A stretch of 47,410 bases of DNA from Parcubacteria group bacterium GW2011_GWA2_42_14 (GTDB taxonomy: Bacteria > Patescibacteriota > Minisyncoccia > Sungbacterales > GWA2-42-14): NCBI GenBank assembly GCA_000998135.1, contig LCCV01000015.1:1-47410 (forward strand), written 5' to 3'. Position 1 is the first letter of the stretch; the number at the start of each line of letters is the position of its first letter. The notes below the pieces were generated by a model, which did not search any database, had not been told where the DNA came from, and was given only the letters and a program-made list of their open reading frames with translations. The position numbers and the translations under genes were made by a program. This document shows positions 33,820-41,993 of this stretch, one piece after another.

Positions 33820-34173
33820 TTATTGGCATGTGGTCGGAAGAGAGCCGCCCAGAAAACTTGAAATAATTCCTGGTATGTTGAAAGCAATTATGGCTATGGC
33901 CAAACCAACGATAACCCAAATAATATTGCTTCTGGCGGTTTTAACTTTTTCAGCATCTCCTCCGGCCGTAAGAAATTGAAAAGCGGCAATAAGCATCATA
34001 ATAACCGTAATTGCTCCGATAAAAGCCGAGAGGGTCTTGCCAACATCATTGGCAATAAAAGCAAGAAGTTCTGAGCAGGTTGTTGGCAGGGTGGCAGCTA
34101 ATGTCTTTAATGGAAAAATTAGTGTTATAACAGATGTAGTGTAGAAATAGTTATAAATTAGACTTTTTTTCAT
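33820..34173 (-). CDS. VirB2/TrbC-like small membrane protein
   Basis: 117 aa. N-terminal signal-like hydrophobic segment ending near AATLPTTC, then two transmembrane helices (about 45-70, LSAFIGAITVIMMLIAAFQFLTAGG; and 82-105, IIWVIVGLAIAIIAFNIPG). Size and layout match type IV secretion pilin-type proteins (TrbC/VirB2) found widely in these bacteria. No other secretion-system gene is adjacent. Confidence 0.65.
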   Translation of the reverse strand: MKKSLIYNYFYTTSVITLIFPLKTLAATLPTTCSELLAFIANDVGKTLSAFIGAITVIMMLIAAFQFLTAGGDAEKVKTARSNIIWVIVGLAIAIIAFNIPGIISSFLGGSLPTTCQ

Positions 34174-34320
34174 ATATTTTAATTATATCATATTACGTTA
34201 TTTAAGTCAATAGCATATAAAAATTGCGTAAAATGTTGATGAATAATGCATATTTAAGCCATTTTTTAGCATTCGGGGAAATGTTTTTAACAAATATATA
34301 AGGGGTATTTTCGGAATTTT

Positions 34321-34346
34321 AAAAACCGCACCAGCAATGATGCGGT
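34321..34346 (-). terminator. Terminator after the TrpF-like gene
   Basis: On the minus strand ACCGCA and TGCGGT pair around a 10-nt loop and run into TTTTT. Confidence 0.75.
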
Positions 34347-34359
34347 AATATTTTTAGAT

Positions 34360-35118
34360 TTACCCAAATATTTTAACGGCCTTAACAAGATAAGTTTTCA
34401 TTGCTTCCACATCAAGGTCATTTTCTGAATTGCGGAGTTTTCCCTGGGCATCAATGTTTAAATTCGGAAAATCAGCAATCAATGGCTCAACAAGATTTAA
34501 TGTGTCCGGACCAAGCCCTCCGGCAACTCCTAGGCCGATACCGTATTTTCTTTTTCTAATTTCGGTAAGAAATTCACGGGTGCGTTCTGTATCAAACGAT
34601 TTTCCTTGTCCGCCGCTTGGGTCAAGAAGCACATCATCAATAAATTCCGCGTATTGTTCAAATTTGTCAGCAACACTTTCTGGAGTTCCTCCGGCCATTT
34701 CAACCGCTTTTTGCCCGATTTGAAGTACAACTCTATATTTATAACCCACAGCATTTCTATATTCGTCCAGTATCCTAACTTCCGGCCAAGCAATATTTAA
34801 CTGAAACCCGTGGAAATGCCATCCGGCTAAATTATGAATTTTAACCATGTCATTAAGAATAGATCTTTCCTGGCCTTCTTCGGTGCTATAATGAACAAGA
34901 TTTAACACGCGGCTATCTTCTAAAAACAGCTCATTAATTGCCAATGGCGAAGGGGTTTGCTTTTGCCATTTTGGCTTAATTGGCAAATATCTTAATGATT
35001 TCCATGTTGCGCAAACCCCGACCATTAATTCCCTGTCATAATTTTTCGGAAAAACGCTTAAGGCCGACGAAACTTCTTCTTTTTTGGTAAAACCGGTAAC
35101 GCCGATATATGGTTTCAT
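34360..35118 (-). CDS. TIM-barrel protein, TrpF (PRAI)-like
   Basis: 252 aa. The C-terminal half resembles phosphoribosylanthranilate isomerase: LLDPSGGQGKSFDTERTREF followed by GVAGGLGPDTL (phosphate-binding loop) and a terminal NIDAQGKLRNSENDLDVEAM. The N-terminal IGVTGF also fits. No other trp gene is present, and the catalytic residues are not clearly alignable, so it may act on a different substrate. Monocistronic. Confidence 0.6.
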   Translation of the reverse strand: MKPYIGVTGFTKKEEVSSALSVFPKNYDRELMVGVCATWKSLRYLPIKPKWQKQTPSPLAINELFLEDSRVLNLVHYSTEEGQERSILNDMVKIHNLAGWHFHGFQLNIAWPEVRILDEYRNAVGYKYRVVLQIGQKAVEMAGGTPESVADKFEQYAEFIDDVLLDPSGGQGKSFDTERTREFLTEIRKRKYGIGLGVAGGLGPDTLNLVEPLIADFPNLNIDAQGKLRNSENDLDVEAMKTYLVKAVKIFG

Positions 35119-35258
35119 TGTTCACTTTTTTTGTTAAAGTTCGCTTTGCGTACTTTACCTTATCAGATTTAAATTAAATGTTCAAGGAAGAATTTGGGAA
35201 GAATTTGGGCAGCAATTTTTCAAGTTAATACGCGGAGATTATATTAATCAATTTTTAT

Positions 35259-36440
35259 TTATCTTCTTCGCGTTAATTCTTGAAAAGTGAAATCGCTTTT
35301 AACCATGCGGGCTAAAGTTTCGTTTGGATTAAGTAAGGCCGTTTCTCTTAAAACAGCATCTATCCCTTTTTGCCGCAAATCGCGCACCAATTCTTTGGCT
35401 TGTTCGTCTTCTATGTAGTCATAAGCAAGCGCTCCGGCAATGCCGGTTGCAAGATAAGCCGGTGTAATTCCGGCTTCTAATGCTCCTTGGGCAGGAGCGA
35501 TCAGTCGGTCGGTGGGATGAAGTTTGCGTTTTGGCTGGCGGGCAACACGGACGATTTCATCAGACAGTTTAGGATTTTTTAATCTTTTAAGAGTTTTTTG
35601 AACGTAATTTTGCTGTTCTGCTTCGCTAATGCCGTGCTTTAATTCAAGTAATTGACTTATCTCCGCCATTGCTCCGTTAAGAAGGGTTTGTACGCGCGTA
35701 TCTTCAAGGGCCTCATGAACATATTGAAAACCGGCAAGGTAGCCGTAATACCCGACAATGGCGTGGGCCATATTCAGAGTAAAAAGTTTTTGTTCCAAAG
35801 CTCCTTTTATGTTTTCGGTAAATTCCGCGCCCTGCAAATTAAGAATTTTATTTCCTAACACTTTTTTATCTATTACAAATAGTGCGTATTCTTCTACTGC
35901 CACCGCCAAAGGATGAATAAGTTCATCCGGCGATATGTTGGGAATAATTCTATCTACTACGCAATTTGGAAAACTAACCAGATTTTCAATTTCATTCCAT
36001 TCTTCCGGGGCAATATAGGGCAAGATTAATGATTTAAGATAAGAGGTATTGTCGTTTACATTCTCGCAAGCAATTACGATAATGTGTATTGGTTCTGAAG
36101 AAATTTTGGATAACTGAAGTTTTTTCAAAAGCCCCTCGGCAATAAGCGGGGCTACTTTTTGAAGGGATTCTTTGCCAACCGCCGTAGTAATAATATTGGC
36201 TTCAGCAATTGCTTTTATCACTTCTTCTTGGTTATTCGCCCAAAGGCCCTTGTAACCTTCAACTTCTTTGGTTGTTTCATCTTCGCCAACGATAATGACG
36301 GGGTAGCGCGGATTGCTGTTTAGTAAATCAATCTTTCTTTCATCTACATCAATAAAAGTTACCTCGTAACCATTTTCAACCAGCAATAAACCAATAAAAC
36401 CGCGTCCTATGTTTCCTGCGCCAAAGTGAACTGCTTTCAT
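35259..36440 (-). CDS. mtlD: Mannitol-1-phosphate 5-dehydrogenase-like
   Basis: 393 aa from ATG 36440, fixed by a perfect AGGAGG four bases upstream. The N-terminal Rossmann motif is AVHFGAGNIGRGFIG, followed by a long-chain mannitol-dehydrogenase fold with the N-x-x-H site in LFTLNMAHAIVGYYG. Would interconvert mannitol-1-P and fructose-6-P with NAD. No PTS or mannitol transporter is nearby, so it may serve redox balance or mannitol synthesis. The Shine-Dalgarno is the strongest in the window. Confidence 0.88.
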   Translation of the reverse strand: MKAVHFGAGNIGRGFIGLLLVENGYEVTFIDVDERKIDLLNSNPRYPVIIVGEDETTKEVEGYKGLWANNQEEVIKAIAEANIITTAVGKESLQKVAPLIAEGLLKKLQLSKISSEPIHIIVIACENVNDNTSYLKSLILPYIAPEEWNEIENLVSFPNCVVDRIIPNISPDELIHPLAVAVEEYALFVIDKKVLGNKILNLQGAEFTENIKGALEQKLFTLNMAHAIVGYYGYLAGFQYVHEALEDTRVQTLLNGAMAEISQLLELKHGISEAEQQNYVQKTLKRLKNPKLSDEIVRVARQPKRKLHPTDRLIAPAQGALEAGITPAYLATGIAGALAYDYIEDEQAKELVRDLRQKGIDAVLRETALLNPNETLARMVKSDFTFQELTRRR

Positions 36441-36537
36441 AGTGCCTCCTTTTGTCAAGGTGCATTTATATAAACGATGAATGAATAAAAATAGTTAAAA
36501 GAGGAAGTCGGAGAAAACTATATCACCTATATATCAT

Positions 36538-36566
36538 AAATCGCGCCTTTTCGGGCGCGATTTTAT
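36538..36566 (-). terminator. GC-stem hairpin between the hydrolase and mtlD
   Basis: AAATCGCGCC pairs with GGCGCGATTT. The following T-run is short, so termination may be weak. Confidence 0.55.
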
Positions 36567-36586
36567 TCTTTAAATGTCCGTGTTTA

Positions 36587-36634
36587 TTGGCCGTCTTCAG
36601 TTAGAGCCGTTAACGGCCAAACCCCATAAGACGG
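36587..36634. other. Overlapping inverted repeats, possible pseudoknot
   Basis: TTGGCCGT (36587-36594) can pair with 36613-36620, while the overlapping CCGTCTT (36591-36597) can pair with 36628-36634; a GCCGTTAACGGC palindrome sits in the middle. Mutually exclusive stems in the 3' region of the hydrolase gene. Confidence 0.4.
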
Positions 36635-36651
36635 TTTAGCTCAATTTTATA

Positions 36652-37431
36652 CTACGCAATTGGTACATCTCGGGCAAGATTATCTAAGAATTGGCCGGTA
36701 ATCTTGTTTACCTCCTCAACAATTTTTTGGTGATAACGATAATCATGTTCGGAATCTAAGGCGTGAATCATTTTTGGGTCTGCCGCTTCCTGATATGCTT
36801 CTTTAACATATTTCGGATCATTCATATTATCTTGTGTTCCATAGAAAAAGAGTTTTGGTTTGATGCAGTTTCTTAAACCAGGTAAGGCGTTATATTGCGC
36901 TCCATCTTTAAAGTAATTAAGTGGTAATTCAAATTTTTTTTGCTCCTTAGTTTTTATTGCCCCGGGCGGCAGATCTCTATAACTAATTACTTTTCCGCCG
37001 ACTATCCGCCCTTTTTCCGGGTCACTGGGCGCTCCATAATACGAAAAAATCGTAATGAAATGAGTCACATAAATATTATTTGGTCCAGCCAACATAGCAA
37101 TGGTCCCTCCTCTGCTGTGACCCATAAGTAGGGTCGGCCTATTACCAAAACACCCCATCAGTTCGTCTACTGCTTTCAGGCAATTCGTGGTTGTGTAGAG
37201 GCCAATGTCTCCGGGACTTTCCCAAGTACCCGGCGGATCAAAAGATAACGCAAAATAACCTTTGTTGGCTAGATAATCAACAATGCTTGTATTGTGAATA
37301 TAATCTTTAGTATCCAATCTGCCGGGTATAATAATTGCAAGTTTAGGTGACGAGAGATTGCCTTTCGAATAAACGGCTAGTTCAAAGTTTTTTGTTTTTA
37401 TTATACCCATATGACCATATTCTTTATACAT
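36652..37431 (-). CDS. Alpha/beta hydrolase
   Basis: 259 aa from ATG 37431; another ATG at 37410 is equally likely. Nucleophile elbow GHSRGG (about residue 110), oxyanion region PGRLDTKDY, acid in FYGTQDNMND, and His in DSEHDYRYH. No signal peptide. Esterase, lipase or peptidase-like; substrate unknown. Same strand as the alcohol dehydrogenase upstream, with a 105-bp gap containing a CCCGCC-AGA-GGCGGG palindrome. Confidence 0.85.
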   Translation of the reverse strand: MYKEYGHMGIIKTKNFELAVYSKGNLSSPKLAIIIPGRLDTKDYIHNTSIVDYLANKGYFALSFDPPGTWESPGDIGLYTTTNCLKAVDELMGCFGNRPTLLMGHSRGGTIAMLAGPNNIYVTHFITIFSYYGAPSDPEKGRIVGGKVISYRDLPPGAIKTKEQKKFELPLNYFKDGAQYNALPGLRNCIKPKLFFYGTQDNMNDPKYVKEAYQEAADPKMIHALDSEHDYRYHQKIVEEVNKITGQFLDNLARDVPIA

Positions 37432-37536
37432 ATAAAACTGAATCGGCCGCAACTATTGAACGGCGTCCTCGTTTTCTGTTGCCACCGAATTTCCCGCCAG
37501 AGGCGGGCAGACGTGCCAACGAAGTTGACGCATCGT

Positions 37537-38562
37537 TCATTGTATTTCTAACACAATTTTGCCAAAATGCTTACCTTCAACCATTCGCTTCTGCGCTTCG
37601 GCCGCGTCTTTGAGCGAGAATGTTTTATCAATAATCGGCTTCAGTTTTCCTGCCGCGACAATCTCCAAAACTTTCTCAAACTCCTCCTTTGTTCCCATTC
37701 TCGCTCCAAAGATCGAAAGTTGGCGAACATAAATATCGCTCAAATCTTGCGTTCCCATATCGCCGCTTGTTGTTCCGGCGATGACGACACGACCGAAAGG
37801 GCGAAGCATAGCAAGTGTCGTACCCCACGTTTTTTCGCCAACACTTTCAAAAACCACATCAACTCCAAGACCATTCGTCAGATTTTTTACTGCATTTTCA
37901 ACATTTCCTTTGGTATAAATTATAATTTCATCTGCGCCAATCTCGCAGATTTGCTTTGCGTCTTCCTCGGATTTCGCGGCGGCGACAACTTTCGCGCCAA
38001 GATATTTTGCCACTTGGATAGCAGATGAACCTAAACCGCCGGACGCGCCCCAAACAAAAACTGTTTCGCCTTTTTGCAGATTTGCTCTTCCAACGAGCAT
38101 ATGCCAAGCAGTGAGAAATGTAAGTGGAAACGCCGCCGCCTCAGCAAAAGAAATGTTTTGTGACTTTGGATAGAATTGCGAGATTGGCGCGGTAATGTAT
38201 TCAGCATAACTGCCCTGATTTTTAACGCCGAAAATTTTAACAAGCTCGCACGACTTTCCATTTTTGCAACGCGGGCAAGTGCCGCAAGGAATAGCCGGAT
38301 TCAAAACCACTTCTTGCCCCGCCTTGAGCGGGCCTTCGCCGTTTATTTCCTCAACTATTCCGGCGGCGTCCGAGCCGGAAATGTGCGGCATGGGGATATT
38401 TCGGGCATTCTCTTTGTCCTCTCGTAGCCAAATATCAAGGCGATTTAGACCAGCCGCTCGCACTCGCATAAGGGCTTCGCCCTTTTGCGGTTTTGGAGTA
38501 GGCAATTCTCCATATTGGAGAACCTCTAACCCGCCTGGTTTTTCGAAAAATACTGCTTTCAT
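37537..38562 (-). CDS. Zinc-dependent medium-chain alcohol dehydrogenase
   Basis: 341 aa. GroES-like domain with a structural zinc site whose ligands read CGTCPRCKNGKSCEL, Rossmann fold with VWGASGGLGSSAIQVAKYLGAKVVA, and a C-terminal AGKLKPIIDKTFSLKDAAEAQKRM typical of the quinone-oxidoreductase/Zn-ADH branch. Keeps the catalytic-site HISGSDAAG region. The real substrate cannot be told. Confidence 0.92.
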   Translation of the reverse strand: MKAVFFEKPGGLEVLQYGELPTPKPQKGEALMRVRAAGLNRLDIWLREDKENARNIPMPHISGSDAAGIVEEINGEGPLKAGQEVVLNPAIPCGTCPRCKNGKSCELVKIFGVKNQGSYAEYITAPISQFYPKSQNISFAEAAAFPLTFLTAWHMLVGRANLQKGETVFVWGASGGLGSSAIQVAKYLGAKVVAAAKSEEDAKQICEIGADEIIIYTKGNVENAVKNLTNGLGVDVVFESVGEKTWGTTLAMLRPFGRVVIAGTTSGDMGTQDLSDIYVRQLSIFGARMGTKEEFEKVLEIVAAGKLKPIIDKTFSLKDAAEAQKRMVEGKHFGKIVLEIQ

Positions 38563-38574
38563 AATTTATCTTTT

Positions 38575-38958
38575 TCAAATTTTATCATCAGGCGCAAAAG
38601 CAACCTGATAATCCGGTATGCCAAGCGAAATGCCATAACGTTTCGCTTCGTCATACTGCTCTTTATTTATCCGGTCAATATAGAAAATTTTGTTACGGAA
38701 AATGATATAGTGATAAGTGTTGTTTTTGAAATCGGCATACCATGAATGTTCATTATCGAGAGATTGGCTTATTTCTTTGGCAATCGTTTTCGCTTCTGAT
38801 TCCGGCAATTCGATTGTATGCAGGGTCCACTGCGAAAACCACGGCGTTTGATGTTCGCCGGTAACTTTCTCAACCTTTGTCGAGACGATTTTTATTTTTT
38901 TGAGGATATTTTTATTCGTAAGAGATTCCTCAATAATGACGCCTTTATAGTTATTCAT
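38575..38958 (-). CDS. Hypothetical protein
   Basis: 127 aa from ATG 38958 (MNNYKGVIIEESL). The frame stays open for another 127 codons upstream, but that stretch is the translated tandem repeat and tRNA region and is not coding. Alternating strands and helices with aromatic residues (FSQWTLHTIELPES; NNTYHYIIFRNKIFYID) suggest a small alpha/beta domain. No family recognised. It ends 12 bp before the alcohol dehydrogenase start, so the two may be co-transcribed. Confidence 0.6.
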   Translation of the reverse strand: MNNYKGVIIEESLTNKNILKKIKIVSTKVEKVTGEHQTPWFSQWTLHTIELPESEAKTIAKEISQSLDNEHSWYADFKNNTYHYIIFRNKIFYIDRINKEQYDEAKRYGISLGIPDYQVAFAPDDKI

Positions 38959-39015
38959 ATTCAGGAATTTGATCTGTCTTAATTGGTCGGACCGCTGGGA
39001 ATCAATTTGCTTCTC

Positions 39016-39165
39016 GCAAATTCCCGGGAATGCCCCCAGCATTCCCTTCGATTCCCAGCAACCCTCTTTGCATATCTTTAGTTGTATCGGGCAAATTCCC
39101 GGGAATGCCCCCAGCATTCCCTTCGATTCCCAGCAACCCTCTTTGCATATCTTTAGTTGTATCGG
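39016..39165. repeat. Two tandem 75-bp repeats at the tRNA-Pro locus
   Basis: Identical units at 39016-39090 and 39091-39165. Each contains a hairpin with an AATGC..GCATT core, an inverted T-arm-like word (TTCGATTCCCAG), and the sequence lying 3' of the broken tRNA, and each ends at the acceptor 3' strand of that tRNA. So the repeat unit is a duplicated tRNA 3' flank. Confidence 0.9.
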
Positions 39166-39215
39166 GCTACTGGGAATCGAACCCAGTCTACCTAAATTCC
39201 TTTTCGGAATTTCCA

Positions 39216-39236
39216 GAAAATGCCCCCGGCATTTTC
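39216..39236. repeat. AATGCC-GGCATT hairpin
   Basis: Nine-bp arms around CCC with core ATGCCCCCGGCAT. Relatives: 39026-39046, 39101-39121 and 45490-45510, all beside tRNA genes. Outer bases differ among copies but stay complementary within each. Confidence 0.85.
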
Positions 39237-39334
39237 GTTGAGAACTTATTCGGGGAGCCGGGAATCGAACCCGGTCTACCTGCTCCCAAAGCAGGCGTAC
39301 TACCGGTATACTACTCCCCGAATAAGTTCTCAAC
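39237..39334. repeat. 14-bp perfect inverted repeat flanking tRNA-Pro
   Basis: GTTGAGAACTTATT (39237-39250) is the reverse complement of 39321-39334. It is continuous with the acceptor stem, giving an uninterrupted 21-bp helix. Confidence 0.92.
39250..39320 (-). tRNA. tRNA-Pro (TGG), intact, nested in a broken tRNA-Pro
   Basis: 71 nt. Acceptor CGGGGAG/CTCCCCG, D-stem GTAT/GTAC, anticodon stem CCTGC/GCAGG with loop TTTGGGA, T-arm CCGGG/CCCGG, A73, no CCA. Confidence 0.93.
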
Positions 39335-39413
39335 CCCAAAGCAGGCGTACTGCCGGTATACTACGGCCCGTTTCATATGAACTGCTTTCACAAAAGCACA
39401 ATGTTTCACGCTT

Positions 39414-39806
39414 TTAATAGTATTCTTCCCAAAGGATATTTTCAAGATGTTCTATATTTTGTTTACCAGTTTCACGATTTATATTAATAAAGATGGCATC
39501 TACCTGCCACTCCTGATTTTGTTGGCAATTCTTATCAATCAAGTATAATTGACAAATTCTCTTGAGATTTTTCCGTTTTTTGTTATTTATACTGAATCCT
39601 ATTGGAAAACTTGTTTCATGTAGAACATCTCTTGTTTTAACCTCAAAAAAGGTTAGTTTTCCATTTTTCTCGCAAACAATATCAATTTCTCCAAGGTTTC
39701 TTATTCTATAATTCTTATCCAGTATCTTATATCCTTTTTTAACCAAAAAACCTTCTGCGATTTTTTCACCAACATCGCCGAATTCTCTCTTTTGTGTTTT
39801 TGGCAT
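39414..39806 (-). CDS. yraN: YraN/UPF0102 family protein
   Basis: 130 aa, endonuclease-like fold. Signature GDVGEKIAEGFLVKKGYKILDKNYR, then GEIDIV and the FFEVKTR motif that form the predicted nuclease site (E, D, E-x-K). Function still undefined in the family; possibly linked to DNA repair or division. Confidence 0.92.
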   Translation of the reverse strand: MPKTQKREFGDVGEKIAEGFLVKKGYKILDKNYRIRNLGEIDIVCEKNGKLTFFEVKTRDVLHETSFPIGFSINNKKRKNLKRICQLYLIDKNCQQNQEWQVDAIFININRETGKQNIEHLENILWEEYY

Positions 39807-40203
39807 ATGTTTCCCGTGTTACATGGTTTTACAAAACTTAAAAACTATAAATATTATAAATCAACTCGTTTCATGTGTTACTTAAGATTTTTTGCAAAAT
39901 AAGGATTACTGCCAAAATTTTATTCCCTGAGCATGTCGAATTGTAAAACTTTGGCTTAAAATCAAGGTATGTCTTCGACAAGCTCAGACAATATTAGTAG
40001 TATGTCGTTAATGTCTTTTAGATGTCGCTGAGATTTTGATACTTTCAATGCTTATTATTGATTTTGGCTTATTTATTTATAATGCTATAATAGTTTAAAT
40101 ATTTAACTTCCACAAATCAAACACGAATTTTTCATGAACTACACGAATTTTTATTAGTGTTATTCGTGTATAATTGGTGCGCGATTAATGGTTTTTCACA
40201 ACA
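39807..40203. other. 397-bp spacer with dispersed words
   Basis: No gene found. Contains an inverted pair CTGAGCATGTCGAA (39927) / TTCGACAAGCTCAG (39974), a word that recurs at 47369, and at 40128-40197 a variant of the CGATTAGTG/ACGAATTTTTCATG element seen in the pilus operon. The promoter of the next gene should lie at its right edge. Confidence 0.6.
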
Positions 40204-41145
40204 ATGAAAACAAATAAAGGAATTGCTTTTCCGGTTATTCTCGTGATATTGGCGCTTCTTGGGGTTGGAGGAGGGGTCGGATATACGCAAATAAAAAAGA
40301 TTGCCGAGAAAAGACGGGTAAAATTTGAAGAAGAACAAAAAATTGTAAAAGAAAAAGAAATGAAAGAAGCCGGGGAAAGAGCGGAAAAAGAAAAAATGGA
40401 AATGGAAAAGAAAAGGGCCTTTGAAGAAAAGGAGTTGCGCGAAAGAATATTTGCCAAAGCGCAAGTAGTTGACCTTAAAGACATGGTTCGCGGAAAATCA
40501 ACCGGAAAAGCGTGGCTGGCCTTATACGAAGGAAAAACTTATCACCGCATAAAATCTGCCGGTTTGTCTAAACTAGAAGGCACAAGTTTTTATGAAGGAT
40601 GGCTAATAAAAGACGCTAAAAAAGACGACTTTTTTTCAACAGGCAAAATGGAATTACAGGAAAACGGCGATGGAATCCTGGAATTCGTAACAGAAGGCGA
40701 TAAAACATTCTATAGGACCGCTGTTTTGACTTCAGAACCGAATGACGGAAACCCTAAACCGGATAAACATATTCAAGAAGGCGTTTTCAGTTCAAAATTG
40801 AAAAACAGTGATTTTGTGGTAGTGCTTAAAGAAATAACTGAAGGAAAAGACATTGGGCCCTCATCTGCTTCAACGAAAAATATTGAAATTACTTCTTCAG
40901 GATTTTCTCCTGCCACTCTTGATATCAAAGTTGGAGATACTGTTATATTTACAAATCGCGATAGCGTTCAGCACTGGCCAGCTTCCGAAGTTCATCCATC
41001 ACATCTTCTTTGCGCCGGTTTTGATTCTTTAAAAGGGCTCAACAAAGGAGAAACTTACAATTTCACATTCAAAGAAGCAAAAGAATGCCCTATGCATGAC
41101 CATTTGAATCCATCACTTAAGGGAAAAATAAAGGTTATGCAATAA
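40204..41145 (+). CDS. Membrane-anchored cupredoxin-domain protein
   Basis: 313 aa. N-terminal membrane helix (IAFPVILVILALLGVGGGVGY), a highly charged coiled coil (about 30-85), a middle beta domain (about 90-215) of unknown family, and a C-terminal plastocyanin-like domain (about 222-313): FSPATLDIKVGDTVIFTNRD, His in VQHWPAS, then ECPMHDHLNPSLKG providing Cys, His and a possible axial ligand of a type 1 copper site. Likely faces the cell exterior; electron transfer or copper binding. Confidence 0.8.
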   Translation: MKTNKGIAFPVILVILALLGVGGGVGYTQIKKIAEKRRVKFEEEQKIVKEKEMKEAGERAEKEKMEMEKKRAFEEKELRERIFAKAQVVDLKDMVRGKSTGKAWLALYEGKTYHRIKSAGLSKLEGTSFYEGWLIKDAKKDDFFSTGKMELQENGDGILEFVTEGDKTFYRTAVLTSEPNDGNPKPDKHIQEGVFSSKLKNSDFVVVLKEITEGKDIGPSSASTKNIEITSSGFSPATLDIKVGDTVIFTNRDSVQHWPASEVHPSHLLCAGFDSLKGLNKGETYNFTFKEAKECPMHDHLNPSLKGKIKVMQ

Positions 41146-41347
41146 ATTTAAACTGTTTTTGCGTATTACCAAAAAACTCGTATAAAAACGGGTCTTTTGG
41201 TGTCTGATTCCATGCCTTTAAAATCCTTCGCTTTCAGATGAAAGTAGTTTAAATTTGACCAATTATCTATACGTGTTAAGGATTCTATTTTTTCGGAAAA
41301 AACAAAAATGGTAAATTATCCTTGTTTTTGCTATGTTTAGATAGGGT

Positions 41348-41818
41348 ATGGAATATCTATATAAAAATTGGGAATATTTGGGTTTATTTGCTGTTTTCGC
41401 GGCAAACATTTTGCTTTTTTGGCTGGTTTGGGATTTGCGACAAAAATGGAATTTAATTTTCGGTAAAAAAATAAGCTCGCAGGAAGATCTTATCAAAAAC
41501 GTGGTTTCCGGAATTACCAAGGCCGGAGAGAAAATTGAAACCCTTGAATCAAAAACAAAATTTTTAGATGGAATTGCTAAGATTTCTATACAAAAAATCG
41601 GATTTAAACGTTATAACCCTTTTACCGAAACCGGGGGCGATCAAAGTTTTACTTTGGCCTTGCTCAACCAAAATAACGATGGCGTAATCATTTCAAGCCT
41701 TTACTTAAGAGAAGGAGTAAGAGTATACGGCAAACGTATAGAAGCCGGAAAACCTAAACAACCCTTGTCGGAAGAAGAAAAAGAAGTACTACAAGAAACC
41801 CTAAATCCAAAATTTTAA
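41348..41818 (+). CDS. DUF4446 family membrane protein
   Basis: 156 aa. One N-terminal transmembrane helix (LGLFAVFAANILLFWLVWDL), short coiled coil, then the family signature KIGFKRYNPFTETGGDQSFTLALL...VIISSLYLREGVRVYGK and an LSEEEKEVL end. Function unknown; the family is widespread in Gram-positives and these lineages. Confidence 0.9.
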   Translation: MEYLYKNWEYLGLFAVFAANILLFWLVWDLRQKWNLIFGKKISSQEDLIKNVVSGITKAGEKIETLESKTKFLDGIAKISIQKIGFKRYNPFTETGGDQSFTLALLNQNNDGVIISSLYLREGVRVYGKRIEAGKPKQPLSEEEKEVLQETLNPKF

Positions 41819-41821
41819 ATC

Positions 41822-41985
41822 CTAAACAGACCAATGGGTCGTCCTGAACGCGGCGAAGAAACCCACGAGTTCCTTCAGTCGCTTCACTCCTTCAGGGTGA
41901 CTTATTTATTACAAATCAATTTAGAATTTTCCGCCAGAGGCGGATTCGCCTTCTGCGGAAGATATTAGGATTTAGAATTTAAAAA
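41822..41985. repeat. Dispersed-repeat spacer before infB
   Basis: Contains GTCGTCCTGAACGCGGCGAA...CTTCAGGGTGA, a REP-like inverted word, and TCCGCC-AGA-GGCGGA followed by TTCGCCTTCTGCGGAA, all framed by AAATCCTAAA words. Confidence 0.7.
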
Positions 41986-41993
41986 GGACTTTT

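Larger units (their letters stand above)
39162..39370 (-). pseudogene. Second tRNA-Pro (TGG), split in the anticodon loop
   Basis: 5' half at 39370-39335 (acceptor CGGGCCG, D-arm, anticodon stem and TTTGGG loop) is nearly identical to intact tRNA-Pro. The 3' half at 39193-39162 has a perfect T-arm (CTGGG/CCCAG) and acceptor strand TAGCCCG plus A73. The two acceptor strands still pair at six of seven positions, so they were one gene. 141 bp containing a whole tRNA-Pro and its flanking inverted repeat now separate them; three bases of the loop/stem are missing. Confidence 0.75.

Noticed and set aside
39016-39165. CRISPR-like array
   Set aside because: Only two adjacent identical units with no spacers and no cas genes; it is a tandem duplication.
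38959-39339. N-terminal extension of the 38575-38958 gene
   Set aside because: It would translate a tandem repeat, a tRNA fragment and an intact tRNA-Pro; chance openness of the frame.
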